A stretch of DNA of 64,000 bases from positions 1-64,000 of the forward strand of contig JAQTLR010000004.1 of the NCBI GenBank assembly GCA_028714815.1, given 5' to 3'. Origin of the DNA: Candidatus Altimarinota bacterium (GTDB taxonomy: Bacteria; Patescibacteriota; Gracilibacteria; BD1-5; UBA2023). Positions 47,130 through 57,113 of this stretch are shown here, one piece after another. How positions within the stretch are numbered: the first letter of the stretch is position 1; each line of letters starts with the position of its first letter. Both the position numbers and the translations under genes were made by a program. Below the pieces are notes generated by a model. That model made no database searches and was not told where the DNA came from. It saw nothing but the letters and a program-made list of their open reading frames with translations.

Positions 47130-48437
47130 ATGCCAATACAAAACGAAGAAGATTTCAAAAAAATGAAGGAGCGTCTTCTGAAAGAGAATGCTGGATTCCA
47201 TTCCGACAAATTCCAGGAACTGGAACGTTTCGTCCGGGAATCGCTTCTCAAACAGGACTCCGATTCCGCCCTGACCCTCATCACAAAAGGATCCCTTTCT
47301 CTCGGAGGATCCGATATCCACTATGATGTAAAACCTGCATCCGTGGCGGTACGCCTCCGGATCGATGGGAATCTCGTGACCGTATTCGAACTGACTTTTC
47401 CTGAGTACAAGCTCGTTCTGGAACGGCTTAAATACAAATCCAACATGAAACTGAATCTGACCCAGATCCCGCAGGACGGGAAATACCGGATCGAAGAATC
47501 GGGCGACCGGATCGATGTGCGTGTCTCGACCCTCCCGGTGAAACTCGGGGAAAATGCCGTATGCCGGATACTCGATTCCACGAATTCCATTCCGGCGATG
47601 AGCGATCTCGGATTCATGTGGACCTCCAAACGTCAGATCGAGAAGAGTACACAGAAGAAAAATGGGATGATCCTCGTGACCGGACCGACCGGAAGTGGGA
47701 AGACCACTACTCTGTATTCCATCCTTTCTACGCTCAATACCTCGGACAAGAAAGTCATCACTCTCGAGGATCCCATAGAATACGAGCTCGAAGGGGTGGT
47801 GCAATCGGAAGTGAACGAAAAAAACAATTATACTTATGCGAGCGGGCTCAAAGCGCTTCTCCGGCAAGATCCGGATGTTATCATGATCGGGGAGATCCGT
47901 GATCTGGAAACGGCGGATATCGCGGCGCAAGCATCTCTCACCGGACACCTGGTCCTCTCCACGCTCCATACCAAGAGCGCTTCCGAAACCATCGAGCGCC
48001 TGACTAATATGGGACTCCCTTCCTACATCCTCGCTTCCGCTATCGACATCATCATCGCCCAGCGGCTGGTCCGGAAGATCTGTCCGCATTGTTCGGAATC
48101 CTATGAAGCGACTCCGGAAGAGAATGAGATCATCAAATGGATGATGCAGGATATCGGAATCGAAGCAGTCTCGAAAGCGAAAAAGAATGGCTTCACGCTC
48201 CATCGAGGACGGGGGTGCGAACACTGCGGATACACCGGGTTCAAAGGACGTCTCGGTATTTATGAAGTACTCAATTTTTCCGATGAGATCCGAGCGCTCA
48301 TCCGTCAATGAGCGAGCCCCACAGAGATACTTGCAAAAGGACGGGAGCAGGATCTGATGCTCATGCGGGAGGATGGCGTCCTGAAGGCGATGCGAGGGAA
48401 AACGACTCTGGAAGAACTCTTCGGTGTAATCGATTAA
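47130..48437 (+). CDS. pilB: Type IV pilus assembly ATPase PilB-like (GspE family)
   Basis: 435 aa, shorter than the usual 560 because the N-terminal T2SSE-N domain is reduced. Walker A VTGPTGSGKTTTLYSIL (near residue 187), Asp box ITLEDPIEYE, Walker B DVIMIGEIRDLETADIAAQASLTGH, and a zinc site CPHC...CEHC. One TGA after LIRQ (48309) reads as glycine and adds the C-terminal 42 residues. It powers pilus extension; a pilin gene with a prepilin signal is at 54191. pilC, pilD and pilT are not in the window. Confidence 0.93.
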
Positions 48438-48496
48438 AACTCTTTACAAAATCCAAAAAAGGCTCTATTTCCCTCTGAAAATAGAGTCTTTTAAAA
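48429..48496 (+). repeat. Direct repeat A (pilB 3' end plus terminator)
   Basis: The 36 nt at 48429-48464 (from ATCGATTAAAACTC to AAAAAAGGCT, including the pilB stop) recur identically at 50236-50271, and similarity continues to the terminator (GGCTCTATTT-ccctctga-AAATAGAGTC, then TTTT). The two copies enclose the adhesin-like gene, about 1.8 kb. Confidence 0.9.
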
Positions 48497-48558
48497 TCTC
48501 CTTGTATTCCTCATTGAATCGGTTATACTAGCTTCATATTTTTTCATGAGCTCTTCCT

Positions 48559-50181
48559 ATGAAAATAAAAAATATTAAATGAATTTTGAAGATCGTTCCG
48601 TCAAAATTGTTCTTTTTCTTCTGATTCTTCGCTCTCTTCATAGGATTCGTGTATGCAACGGTACTGGTTTTCCCGAATATCTTTCCATCATGAATGACCT
48701 CCAATGGTTCATTTTCCACTCGGTTTACCCATATGTTCGTGAATTGTCCCGCAAATGAATTTCTTAAAGGATTCGATACGGACTTGTATCGAATCTGTGT
48801 CCCTTCGACGGGGATATATAGCTGACCAGTTATATCTCAACTCCCTGCTTCTACTTCAGGAGGTTACCCAACTGCTCCAACTGGACAGATTGCTGAAGGA
48901 AAGTTCGCAAACTATTTCCGGAATCTTTCGGGGCTTTGTTCTGGAAATACTATCGTCAAAGGGTTCGCTACCGACGGATGGAAATATTGTGTTGATCCCG
49001 CAACCCCCTTGGTTATTTCGAATCCTCACACGGCTTTGACAGTACCACGTATCTGACCAACCATCGTTCCATCCGGGCAATCAAACGGAGGGAAATTTCA
49101 GGATCTTTTTACAGTCATGTCCATGACTTGTACTGGGTCTCAGGTAGTAAATGGGTTTGATGCGAATGGAAATGTGAGTTGTGGGGGGTTACCAGCCATT
49201 AGTTGTAATACAGCAGGAACAAACTTTGCAGGGTTTACCACTAATACATATGACGGAAATATGTGATGAGTACCCGGAGCAAACGCAAAATGTGCCGCAG
49301 AATTTCCATGAAGTCGGATTGCAAATCTTTCGGAAATAAAATGTTCACTACCACAAGCAGTTTGGATTAACGATCTACCATCCTGAATCCTTAGCGCCTG
49401 GTCTGATAGTCATTGTTATGGATGGACCTCAAATAGCTTTTCACTGAGTTTTAATCCTTATGGTGCTGCTGTAAGCCCTACCGGTTTTGGTTTGATTGCT
49501 ACAAATCCAACAAGATATTGGATGGTCAGTACTTGTAATTTGAAACACGCACTAGCTTGCGTATACAATCCTATCTCCGGTTCCTGCGGAACCGCGAATG
49601 GAAAAACCTACACTACTACCACTGCTTATGGTTCAGATACGCAATGTGCCAATGGAACGGCCAGTAGTACAGCTTTCCCAACTCAGTGAGGAAGTGTGAG
49701 TTGGACGTGTAGTGGGCAGAATGGGGGAAATGTAAGTGGTACTTGTACAGCGAGTCGGCGTACTCCCTATCAAATTTACACCCTTATCTCTGCATGGGGC
49801 TATACCACGCCGGTATCTGGCTCAATCGTGGTCCGGTCGGGATGTGCAATGGGCGGGGCCAACCCAAATGCGGAGCTACTTGGGAATGCTTTGTGGCAAC
49901 AATTCGCCATAGTCGCCTGCTTCAACGGCTCGATGAATAGCTTCTGGGAGCTGAAGTTGCCAGGCTCCGCGACTACAATGCCTTGGTGGCAAACGCCTCC
50001 AGCAGTTTTTACTGGGCAGTCGGTAACCGTTGGAGGAAGCACATATACATTTTCAACCACAGGGCCGAAATTTATATATGGAACCATTAACTATACAGCA
50101 GGATCAACATTAAGCTGGAGTGGGAATACTTTGTCTGCGAGTGGTCCAGGTGGAAGTGGCTCGTTGACATTTTGGCAATAG
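48559..50181 (+). CDS. Secreted Cys-rich adhesin-like protein
   Basis: 540 aa, ten TGAs read as glycine, TAG stop. N-terminal membrane anchor or signal (KLFFFFGFFALFIGFVYATV, about 14-33), then a long extracellular region with regularly spaced Cys. Segments TYDGNMGGVPGANAKCAAEF and SRIANLSEI resemble extracellular lectin-like or DUF1554-type domains, and SCGTANGKTYTTTTAYGS through SWTCSGQNGGNVSGTC is a Cys-bounded repeat type common on surface proteins. The C-terminal 150 residues (SGSIVVRSGCAMGGAN...) look beta-rich. The gene lies between direct repeats and is far richer in TGA than the flanking genes. Function inferred: attachment. Confidence 0.75.
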
Positions 50182-50235
50182 CAGTAATTTGTCATCTTGT
50201 CAAAGCGGTAGCTGAAAAAAAGCTTTCATTGAGTT

Positions 50236-50300
50236 ATCGATTAAAACTCTTTACAAAATCCAAAAAAGGCTATACTTCCCTCTGAAATAGAGCCTTTTTA
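50236..50300 (+). repeat. Direct repeat B with a degenerate terminator
   Basis: The first 36 nt equal 48429-48464. The terminator part is altered (GGCTATActtccctctgaaaTAGAGCCttttta), leaving a weaker hairpin, about 20 nt before zwf. Confidence 0.9.
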
Positions 50301-50322
50301 TCTTCCCTGAAAAACTTCATCT

Positions 50323-51714
50323 ATGTCTGAAAAATCAACCAACAATCTCCTCGTCATCTTCGGTGCTACCGGCGATCTTTCGAAGCGTAAGCTCCTTCCG
50401 GCGCTCTATTCCCTTTATGAACAAGACGCACTCGAACACACTTCCATCCTTGCGATCGGGAGGAAACCGTTCCGTTCGGAAGAATTCCGGACATATCTCC
50501 GTTCCGAATCTCTCATAAAGACGGAATACGCAGATGACAGAGACGGATTTCTGGAAAAGATAGACTATCTGGAACTTCCGATGAATGACCCGGATGGATA
50601 TGGGCCACTCCGGACATTCATGCAGGCACATCGAGAGAAGAATATCACCTTCTATCTCTCGGTCCCTCAGGAACTTTTCGAGCCGATCGTTTCCGGAATC
50701 GCCCATATCGGGCTCAATACGGCTTCTTCCAAGGTCGCCTTCGAGAAACCGTTCGGATCGGATCTCGAAAGCGCAACAAAACTGAATGCATTTGTGACGC
50801 AGGCTTTTTCGGAAGATCAGATTTTCCGGATCGATCACTATGTCGGGAAAGAAACCATCCAGAATATCCTCGCTTTCCGGTTCGCGAATTCGCTTTTCGA
50901 GCCAGTTTGGAACAATCATTATATCGATAATATCCAGATTACCGCGACCGAGTCGCTCGGTGTAGAAAACCGCGGAGCCTATTATGACCATGCCGGGGCG
51001 CTTCGGGATATGGTGCAGAATCACCTTTTTCAGGTACTTGCCCTCGCAACGATGGAGCCACCCCACACCCTCACGAGCACAGCCATCCACGACGAAAAGG
51101 TGAAGGTCATCCGGTCGCTCCGGCTCGGGAAAGACCTCCTGTCCCATGTCGTTTTCGGTCAATATGCAGGATATAAGGATGAGGCAGGAATACCGGAATC
51201 TTCCCGGACGGAAACATTTGCCGCTCTCCGGCTCGAGGTCCATAACTGGCGGCTCAAAGGGGTGCCGATCTATCTACGGACAGGAAAAGCTCTCTCTGGG
51301 AAGAAAACAAAGGTCGTTGTGGAATTCCGGAAGAATGCCTCCATCCTCTATAATGAACAAGATGAGCTCGATCGGAACCGTATCATATTCGAGATATCTC
51401 CCTATGAAGGGATTTCTGTCGGTTTCAATGTCAAAGAATACGGAGAAACCAAGAAAACTCGGGCAGTTTGGTCCGAATTCATCCAGACCAAGGAAGGTCC
51501 GGAAGCGTATGCCCGTATCCTTTCGGATCTTCTTTTAGGTGATCATACCCTCTTCACAAGGTGGGATATGATCGAGGAATCATGGAAGATCGTCGATCAT
51601 TTGGTGCACTGTAAAGAAAATTGTCCGATATTGCATTCATATGAAAAAGGAAGCGATGGTCCAGAAGCAGTGAATACACTCCTAGAGATGGATGGAAGAG
51701 AATGGTATGAATAG
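50323..51714 (+). CDS. zwf: Glucose-6-phosphate 1-dehydrogenase
   Basis: NADP-dependent first step of the oxidative pentose phosphate pathway. 463 aa, slightly short of the usual 480-500. Nucleotide-binding VIFGATGDLSKRKLLPALY at the N-terminus, substrate motif FRIDHYVGKET (catalytic His), and GAYYDHAGALRDMVQNHLFQVLA. No TGA in frame. pgl follows after a 142-nt hairpin element, and gnd lies convergent beyond, so the whole oxidative branch is together. Confidence 0.97.
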   Translation: MSEKSTNNLLVIFGATGDLSKRKLLPALYSLYEQDALEHTSILAIGRKPFRSEEFRTYLRSESLIKTEYADDRDGFLEKIDYLELPMNDPDGYGPLRTFMQAHREKNITFYLSVPQELFEPIVSGIAHIGLNTASSKVAFEKPFGSDLESATKLNAFVTQAFSEDQIFRIDHYVGKETIQNILAFRFANSLFEPVWNNHYIDNIQITATESLGVENRGAYYDHAGALRDMVQNHLFQVLALATMEPPHTLTSTAIHDEKVKVIRSLRLGKDLLSHVVFGQYAGYKDEAGIPESSRTETFAALRLEVHNWRLKGVPIYLRTGKALSGKKTKVVVEFRKNASILYNEQDELDRNRIIFEISPYEGISVGFNVKEYGETKKTRAVWSEFIQTKEGPEAYARILSDLLLGDHTLFTRWDMIEESWKIVDHLVHCKENCPILHSYEKGSDGPEAVNTLLEMDGREWYE

Positions 51715-51854
51715 AATCTCTGTAAAATGCGAACTTTACATTCAAATTTTACGTGCACCACGGGCGGGCAGCGCCTCCTCGTTCTCCGTACAGTCGTACG
51801 GTTCACTGCGGTACGCATTTTTCATGAAAATTTCATCATTTTTCAGGAGATTCT
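51713..51854 (+). repeat. Stop-codon-linked hairpin element, copy 3 (between zwf and pgl)
   Basis: 142 nt beginning within the zwf stop codon. Terminal stem AGAATCTC..AAAATG / CATTTTT..GAGATTCT. Core CCTCGTTCTCCGTA, hairpin CCGTAC-agtc-GTACGG, then CGGTTCACTGCGGTACGC. It holds about 20 extra nt (CACCACGGGCGGGCAGCGC region) before the core compared with copies 1 and 2. Read-through into pgl is expected since no T-run follows. Confidence 0.75.
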
Positions 51855-51887
51855 ATTAGTCTTCTAGTTCTAATATTATAGAGTTTC

Positions 51888-52577
51888 ATGAAAATAATTT
51901 CTTCCCACGAAAAAGAAAAACTCGCATCACTGGCATTCACCTCATTTTTGGAACAACTACATTCTTTCCGAAATCAGAGACATCTTATTATCGGGCTTTC
52001 CGGTGGAACATCCCTCCTTGCTTTTTATGAGGCTCTGAGAAATTTTTTTCCTTTTCTGGAACCGGAGCTTCGCAAGAAGATCCGATTCGTTTTCCTGGAT
52101 GAGCGACTCGTCCCGCTTGATCACCCGGACAGCAATTACCGCCTGCTCTCTGGAATTCTCTTCGCTCCGCTCCTTGAAAAGAAGCTTCTATCAGAAGAGC
52201 AGATTTTTGCAGTCCGGACGGATATCACTGATCCAGTGATGGAATATTTCTCCCGGGTTCCTCATATCGACATCGGGCTATTCGGAGTCGGACCGGACGG
52301 GCATATCGCTTCGTTGTTCCCGAATCATCCCGGACTTCAGGATAAAAATAATGGGTATATCATGGTCCATGATTCCCCGAAACCTCCGTCTGATCGGATC
52401 TCCATTTCGATTCCCTATGTCCGGAAGATCTGCTCCGTATTCGTGTTTTTCATCGGAGAAGGGAAACGGGAAGCGTATGAGCGGTTTCTCGATACGAGCA
52501 TCAGAGAAGAACAATGCCCCGCGAAGTACCTGCTCGGGTGTGAGGATTGTGTGGTAGTGACGGATCTGGAGGGGTAA
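51888..52577 (+). CDS. pgl: 6-phosphogluconolactonase
   Basis: Hydrolyses 6-phosphogluconolactone, the product of Zwf. 229 aa, of the SOL/DevB family: LIIGLSGGTSLLAFYEAL, FVFLDERLVPLDHPDSNYRLL, FGVGPDGHIASLFPNH. No TGA in frame. Cotranscribed with zwf across the hairpin element and ended by a strong terminator. Confidence 0.95.
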   Translation: MKIISSHEKEKLASLAFTSFLEQLHSFRNQRHLIIGLSGGTSLLAFYEALRNFFPFLEPELRKKIRFVFLDERLVPLDHPDSNYRLLSGILFAPLLEKKLLSEEQIFAVRTDITDPVMEYFSRVPHIDIGLFGVGPDGHIASLFPNHPGLQDKNNGYIMVHDSPKPPSDRISISIPYVRKICSVFVFFIGEGKREAYERFLDTSIREEQCPAKYLLGCEDCVVVTDLEG

Positions 52578-52606
52578 AAAAACCGCGAGGACTTCTCGCG
52601 GTTTTT
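52576..52606. terminator. Terminator between pgl and gnd
   Basis: AAAACCGCGAG-gactt-CTCGCGGTTTTT, starting at the pgl stop; gnd converges and ends at 52616. Confidence 0.92.
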
Positions 52607-52615
52607 GTTTGTGTA

Positions 52616-54034
52616 TTATCCATTCCATTCCGTATGGAATATCCCTTCCCGGTCGGTACGTTCATAGGTATGGGCTCCGAAATAATCCCGGAGTCCCTGG
52701 AGGTAGTTCGCCGGATGAGCATTATCGACCATACCTTCGAAGTAGGAAAGAGCGCTTCCGATGGTAGGAATCGCAATCCCGTGCTCGCTCATGATACCAA
52801 CCGATCGATGCCAATCCGGGAGATTCTGTTTGAGGGTCATTACGACTTCCGGTATGGCAAAAAGATGCGGAGCTTTCTCTGGGGAAGCGAGAAACGCTCG
52901 GTGGAGGAAGGTAAGGATTTCTGCCCGGATAATACATCCTCCTTCCCAGATACGGGATACCTCTGCAAGATCCACATTCCATCCTTCTGCCTCGGAGGCT
53001 TGATTAATGAGATCATATCCTTGAGCATATGCAGAAAGGATACTTGAATAGAGTCCACCTTCGAGAAGACTGATAAAATCCGAGAGCGAGGGGAGTCCGT
53101 TTCCATAGAATTTCTCGAATGCACGGGCAAGTTCTGTTCTGGTATTCTTGGCAGCGGAGATGTTTCGGGCAAATACCGCCTCAGCGATAGAAGGGACAGC
53201 AACCCCGCGTTCGAGTGCGTCGATGACGGTCCATTTTCCGGTTCCTTTCTGTCCGGCTCGATCGAGGATAGAATCTATGAGATAGGATCCGTCCTGGAAT
53301 TCATCCCCTTTTCGAAGGACTTTGAGAGAGATATCGAAGAGATAGGAATTGAGTTTCCCTTTGGAATATCCTTCGAATATATCCGCAATTCCAGGGGCGG
53401 AAAGCTTGTAGAGTTTCCGGAGGGCATCATAGGCTTCCGCCATCATCTGCATGACCGCGTACTCGATTCCATTATGGACCATCTTGACGAAGTGTCCGGA
53501 AGCTCCTGTCCCGATGTGGGTGACGCAGGCTCATCCGTTGAAATCCCGGGCAGCGATCGCCTCGAGAATCGGACGGACCCGTGCGTAATCCTCCGGACTT
53601 CCGCCTGGCATGATGCTCGGTCCATGGAGAGCCCCTTCTTCACCGCCCGATACCCCACACCCCATGAACCGGATTCCTCTGGAGGTCAGATATGCCTCCC
53701 GGCGCACGGTATCGCGGTAGTAGGAATTCCCGCAATCGATGATGCAATCATCCGGATCGAGATAGGGAAGAAGGTCTTCGATGACCGAATCTACCGGTTT
53801 CCCTGCCTGTACCATGATGATGATCTTCCTCGGACGTTCAATGGATGCGACAAACTTGGAAAGGTCATGGAGTTCTGCAAAAAGGTGGCTACCAGCATGC
53901 TCTTGCATAAATGCCTCAGTCTTTTCGGATGTTCTATTATAGACGATGATATCGAAGCCTTTCGAGGCGATATTGCGGGCGAGATTCGCTCCCATGACAG
54001 CGAGTCCGATGAGTCCGATCTGTGTTTGTTTCAT
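52616..54034 (-). CDS. gnd: 6-phosphogluconate dehydrogenase (decarboxylating)
   Basis: NADP-dependent third step of the oxidative pentose phosphate pathway, giving ribulose 5-phosphate and CO2. 472 aa, full length. Rossmann motif [32 protein letters not shown], the signature [21 protein letters not shown], catalytic [17 protein letters not shown] and the C-terminal [20 protein letters not shown]. One TGA in the middle (after DFNG) reads as glycine. It faces zwf-pgl. Confidence 0.97.
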
Positions 54035-54070
54035 AGAGAAAAAATGATGAATTAAGATATTTCCGGGAGC

Positions 54071-54098
54071 ATTGTATGGAAAAAGACATTCTTTTCAA
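54071..54098 (-). promoter_or_regulatory. Putative gnd promoter
   Basis: On the minus strand TTGAAA (54093-54098), 16 nt, TACAAT (54071-54076), 37 nt before gnd. Same -10 and spacing as the promoters of rplC and secY. Confidence 0.65.
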
Positions 54099-54129
54099 TT
54101 TTATCCAAAAAATATATATAAGAATCGTT

Positions 54130-54166
54130 TTTATAAAAGACATGAATGTTTTTATTCATGGTTTTT
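54130..54166 (-). terminator. Weak terminator after the pilin gene
   Basis: On the minus strand CATGAAT-aaaaac-ATTCATG is followed by TCTTTT, 31 nt after the pilin stop. The palindrome ACTAGTCCTACTAGT overlaps that stop codon. Confidence 0.45.
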
Positions 54167-54190
54167 GCTTGAGTTTTAATACTAGTCCTA

Positions 54191-55879
54191 CTAGTTCTTG
54201 AGACAACGGACGGAAAAACCGGCCACCTTATTGGTGATACCACGGTATGACTGCGAAGGATAGCTGGAGTGGAAATACTCGTCCCACGCAATGGCAGAGG
54301 AAATCTCGAGAGAAGACCAAACATACTCAGCCGTGGTACGGGTATAGAATGTACCCGCCGCGTCACCATTGCGACAACCTACAAACGTCGGCGTCCATCC
54401 GGTCGTGTTTCCGAGCCAAGTATTATCACTTGCTGGTGCTGGATCAGGCCAATAGGCACTCGAAGTGGTAGCGAAGTCAGATTTCTTTGGGATATGCCAT
54501 CCGACTGGACAGATTCATTGGAGAGTGGTCGTATCATTATTATTTGAGGCGACTCCCGTTGCAGCAGACCACTGGTAGAGATACCCGAGTGTGGATACGA
54601 GACTGCAATCCACAGTAGTAGTAGAGTTGTTCCCGGGACAGGAATAGTATCATAGGTCTGTAGTTGCCCAGGTATTGCTTCCTTGATACCCGGCAGCGGG
54701 AGGATAGGCGAGATTTTGGTTGAACCACCATTTTCCTGCGATTTTAAGGAGATTATAGGTTTTGTTATGAGTTGCTCCTCCTTGCATGGTGTAGGTTCGG
54801 TTGTCTATACAGGTTGAAGTATTTCCATCAGATCAGAGGGTGTTATCTGTAGCAGTACAGTCCCCTCCGAGAGCGACGGTCCATGATGCTGCGGGTGGCG
54901 GAGGTGGTGGAGTTCCTCCCGCACTTCCTCCGAGCCAGTTCGTCACAGCACTTCCTCCGAGACTCGCGAGAGTGGTAATATTGACGGGGTTGATCGCAGC
55001 AATGAAAGGTTGGATGTTGGATTGGCTTGCGAGAACGGTTCCGGAATAGGTGTTGGCTATACCGGTAGCAAGGGTCTGACGTTCCGGATCAGTGGAGGGG
55101 AGAGAACCGGAAGAGAAGACGATACTCGGAGTAAAGAGTATTCCTCCGGAGTTGGTTTGTCCGTGGAGATAGAATCCGGTGGCGGTAGTAGTCGAAAGAG
55201 TGATAATTCCTGTTCCAGAAAAGAGAAATAGGCTCGGGATCGCGAAAACATATACTCTATTTCCTGTTTGGGTCTTGGCGACCACTCCGTTGTAGTTCCC
55301 TTTGATATAGGAGAGGGTGGGATTGCCGGAAGCAGCTTGGGCTTGGTCGATGATATCGTTCCGGTATGCTATGCTATCCCCTTCCCAGTCGGTCTTGATC
55401 TGGTAGGCATTTCCATAGGCAAGTTTGGAGTAGGTGTATTCTTTGGAAGTAATGAGGGGATCGGTGGGTTTCTTACTGATCCTAGCTCCTCATGCACTAA
55501 TAGTATTCATGACGTTGTCCCCGATGGTTCCTTGGGTCCAGATGATCCCTCCGGAGTAGGTGATGGTGAAGGGGTTATCGGGAGTGGGATAAGAACCGGT
55601 TTTGATAGAGGCGATATCGAGACCTTTGGAGAGATTGGTGAGATCGGATACCCGGGAAGAATCCCGGGCATTCCCGGAGTATCCGGAAAGGCTAGTGAAG
55701 GCGATGGTTCCTAGGATGACGAGGATGGTGATGACGACGATGAGTTCGACGAGGGTGAATCAAGCGAATCTTCTTGAAAAAGAAGGTATGTTTTCACTAT
55801 TTAATACAGATAAAGTGCCTCATGAGGATATTGCTTTTCCTTCATTCACGATGACTGGAGATATATCTTTTGTTTTCAT
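54191..55879 (-). CDS. Type IV pilin with a FISUMP-like C-terminal domain
   Basis: 562 aa. Class III prepilin signal RRFAG/FTLVELIVVITILVILG: 39-residue leader, cleavage glycine at position 40 (a TGA codon, 55760-55762), Phe+1 and Glu+5. The N-terminal helix is followed by a globular part with TDWEGDSIAYRNDI, a Pro-rich hinge (GGTPPPPPPAAS) and a Cys-containing C-terminal domain (TLGYLYQWSAATG, GICPVGWHIPKKSDF, GFSVRCLKN) resembling the FISUMP paralogous domain. Five TGAs; under the standard code only fragments appear. Probably a large surface or minor pilin that works with PilB; may bind a host ligand. Confidence 0.88.
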
Positions 55880-56100
55880 TGGCTTGCAAGATAAAACTTT
55901 TAAAAGGAAACGAAATACTTCTACTGTATAAGGATACTGTTTTCTATCGCCTTCCAGTACAGTATATTTGCACGACATAGCTCTTTTGCTTCAAGTTGGT
56001 AGTATATTCGGTATCGCAAACTCTCATGAGCGATTATACCAAACAAACAGATATTGCAAGTTTAAATATTCTGCAAAATAACAATCATTCATGATTTTTT

Positions 56101-56128
56101 TTGACACCGATCTGTTTTCTGTTATCAT
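56101..56128 (+). promoter_or_regulatory. Promoter of the secreted gene at 56158
   Basis: TTGACA (56101-56106), 16 nt, TATCAT (56123-56128), 29 nt before the start codon. The rest of the gap 55880-56100 shows no gene. Confidence 0.65.
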
Positions 56129-56157
56129 TTTCATTGTTATCAATTCATCCGCATCTT

Positions 56158-56999
56158 ATGTCCCGAACCAAAATCATCCGGTCGCTTTTTATAGGCTTTT
56201 TCCTTGCTTCCGGGACTTTCTCTTCGTTTTTCTTTCCTTCTGTTCGGGCAGATACTTCCGCTCCATCTGTCCTCTCTCCGGCCACTATCTCTAGGATTGA
56301 TGGATTCATTGTTAAAGTTCAGGCATTACGCCCGAAATATCCTTCCGATACCGGTTGGAATATCTTTCTTGATAACCTTAATTCGAAGATCGGTACTCTG
56401 AAACCTCAGTACATTGGAAATACCCTCATTCTCACTATATTAAACCGATTATCTTCCGGAGTGATCGGATTGAAGGTTTCAATAGATACTGTCGTCACAC
56501 AAGAATCCGATATAACCCAAAAATGTAATTCCGGTTTTTATAGTCCTCTGTTTGCCATATGCCAACCGATCGGGAAACGCCTTCAGTATCTAAAGGATCA
56601 GTTTGCAAAAGCGAAAAAGCCGATGCACTTGCATATATGAATTCATTTGGTCCGGGCTTTACCGATTCCGAATTGGCCTTTGCTGATTGGAAATACGTAA
56701 CGGTTGGGCCATTTGTTGTAAGTTGCGATGAAGCTGTAGCGAAATACGATCTGTTTGGAGGGGATAAAAATAATCTAGGTAATTGGACAATGGACAGCAA
56801 TAGGGATTTTTATGATACCAATGGTAAGTTCATTGGTTCTGGAGGGGCATTGGTCAGATATACCCAGTATGAAGATAAAATTACGGGGGAAGTAATGGTA
56901 GAACCTAATATCTCCTTTGATGCCATCGGGTATTGCAAACATTCTTCATCAAATACAGTATTATCTACATTGATCAATGTAATGAATAAATGACAGTAA
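56158..56999 (+). pseudogene. Secreted protein gene with a -1 frameshift
   Basis: Signal peptide SLFIGFFLASGTFSSFFFPSVRA, then a helical part ending at QYLKDQFAKAKK (frame of 56158). A -1 shift near GCGAAAAAGCCG (about 56612-56620) is needed to continue as ADALAYMNSFGPGFTDSELA, which reads on to TAA at 56999 with TGA at 56991 as glycine. Both halves look like real protein with conserved-looking Cys pairs (CNSGFYSPLFAIC, and later CDEAV, GYCKHSS). Total about 280 aa if joined. It may be a mutated gene, a sequencing indel in the A-run or a programmed slip. No family recognised. Confidence 0.6.
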
Positions 57000-57054
57000 G
57001 CCCGATAGAACAAAATTGTGACCAAAAAACCCAAGCCCATCTATTTTTTTCTCC

Positions 57055-57081
57055 TTGCAAATCCTCAAATACCTCTATAAT
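57055..57081 (+). promoter_or_regulatory. Promoter of the A2M-like gene
   Basis: TTGCAA (57055-57060), 15 nt, TATAAT (57076-57081), 32 nt before the ATG. Identical hexamers and spacing to rnpB. Confidence 0.7.
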
Positions 57082-57113
57082 ACTAGATAGGGGTATTTCT
57101 TAACTTTTTTCCT

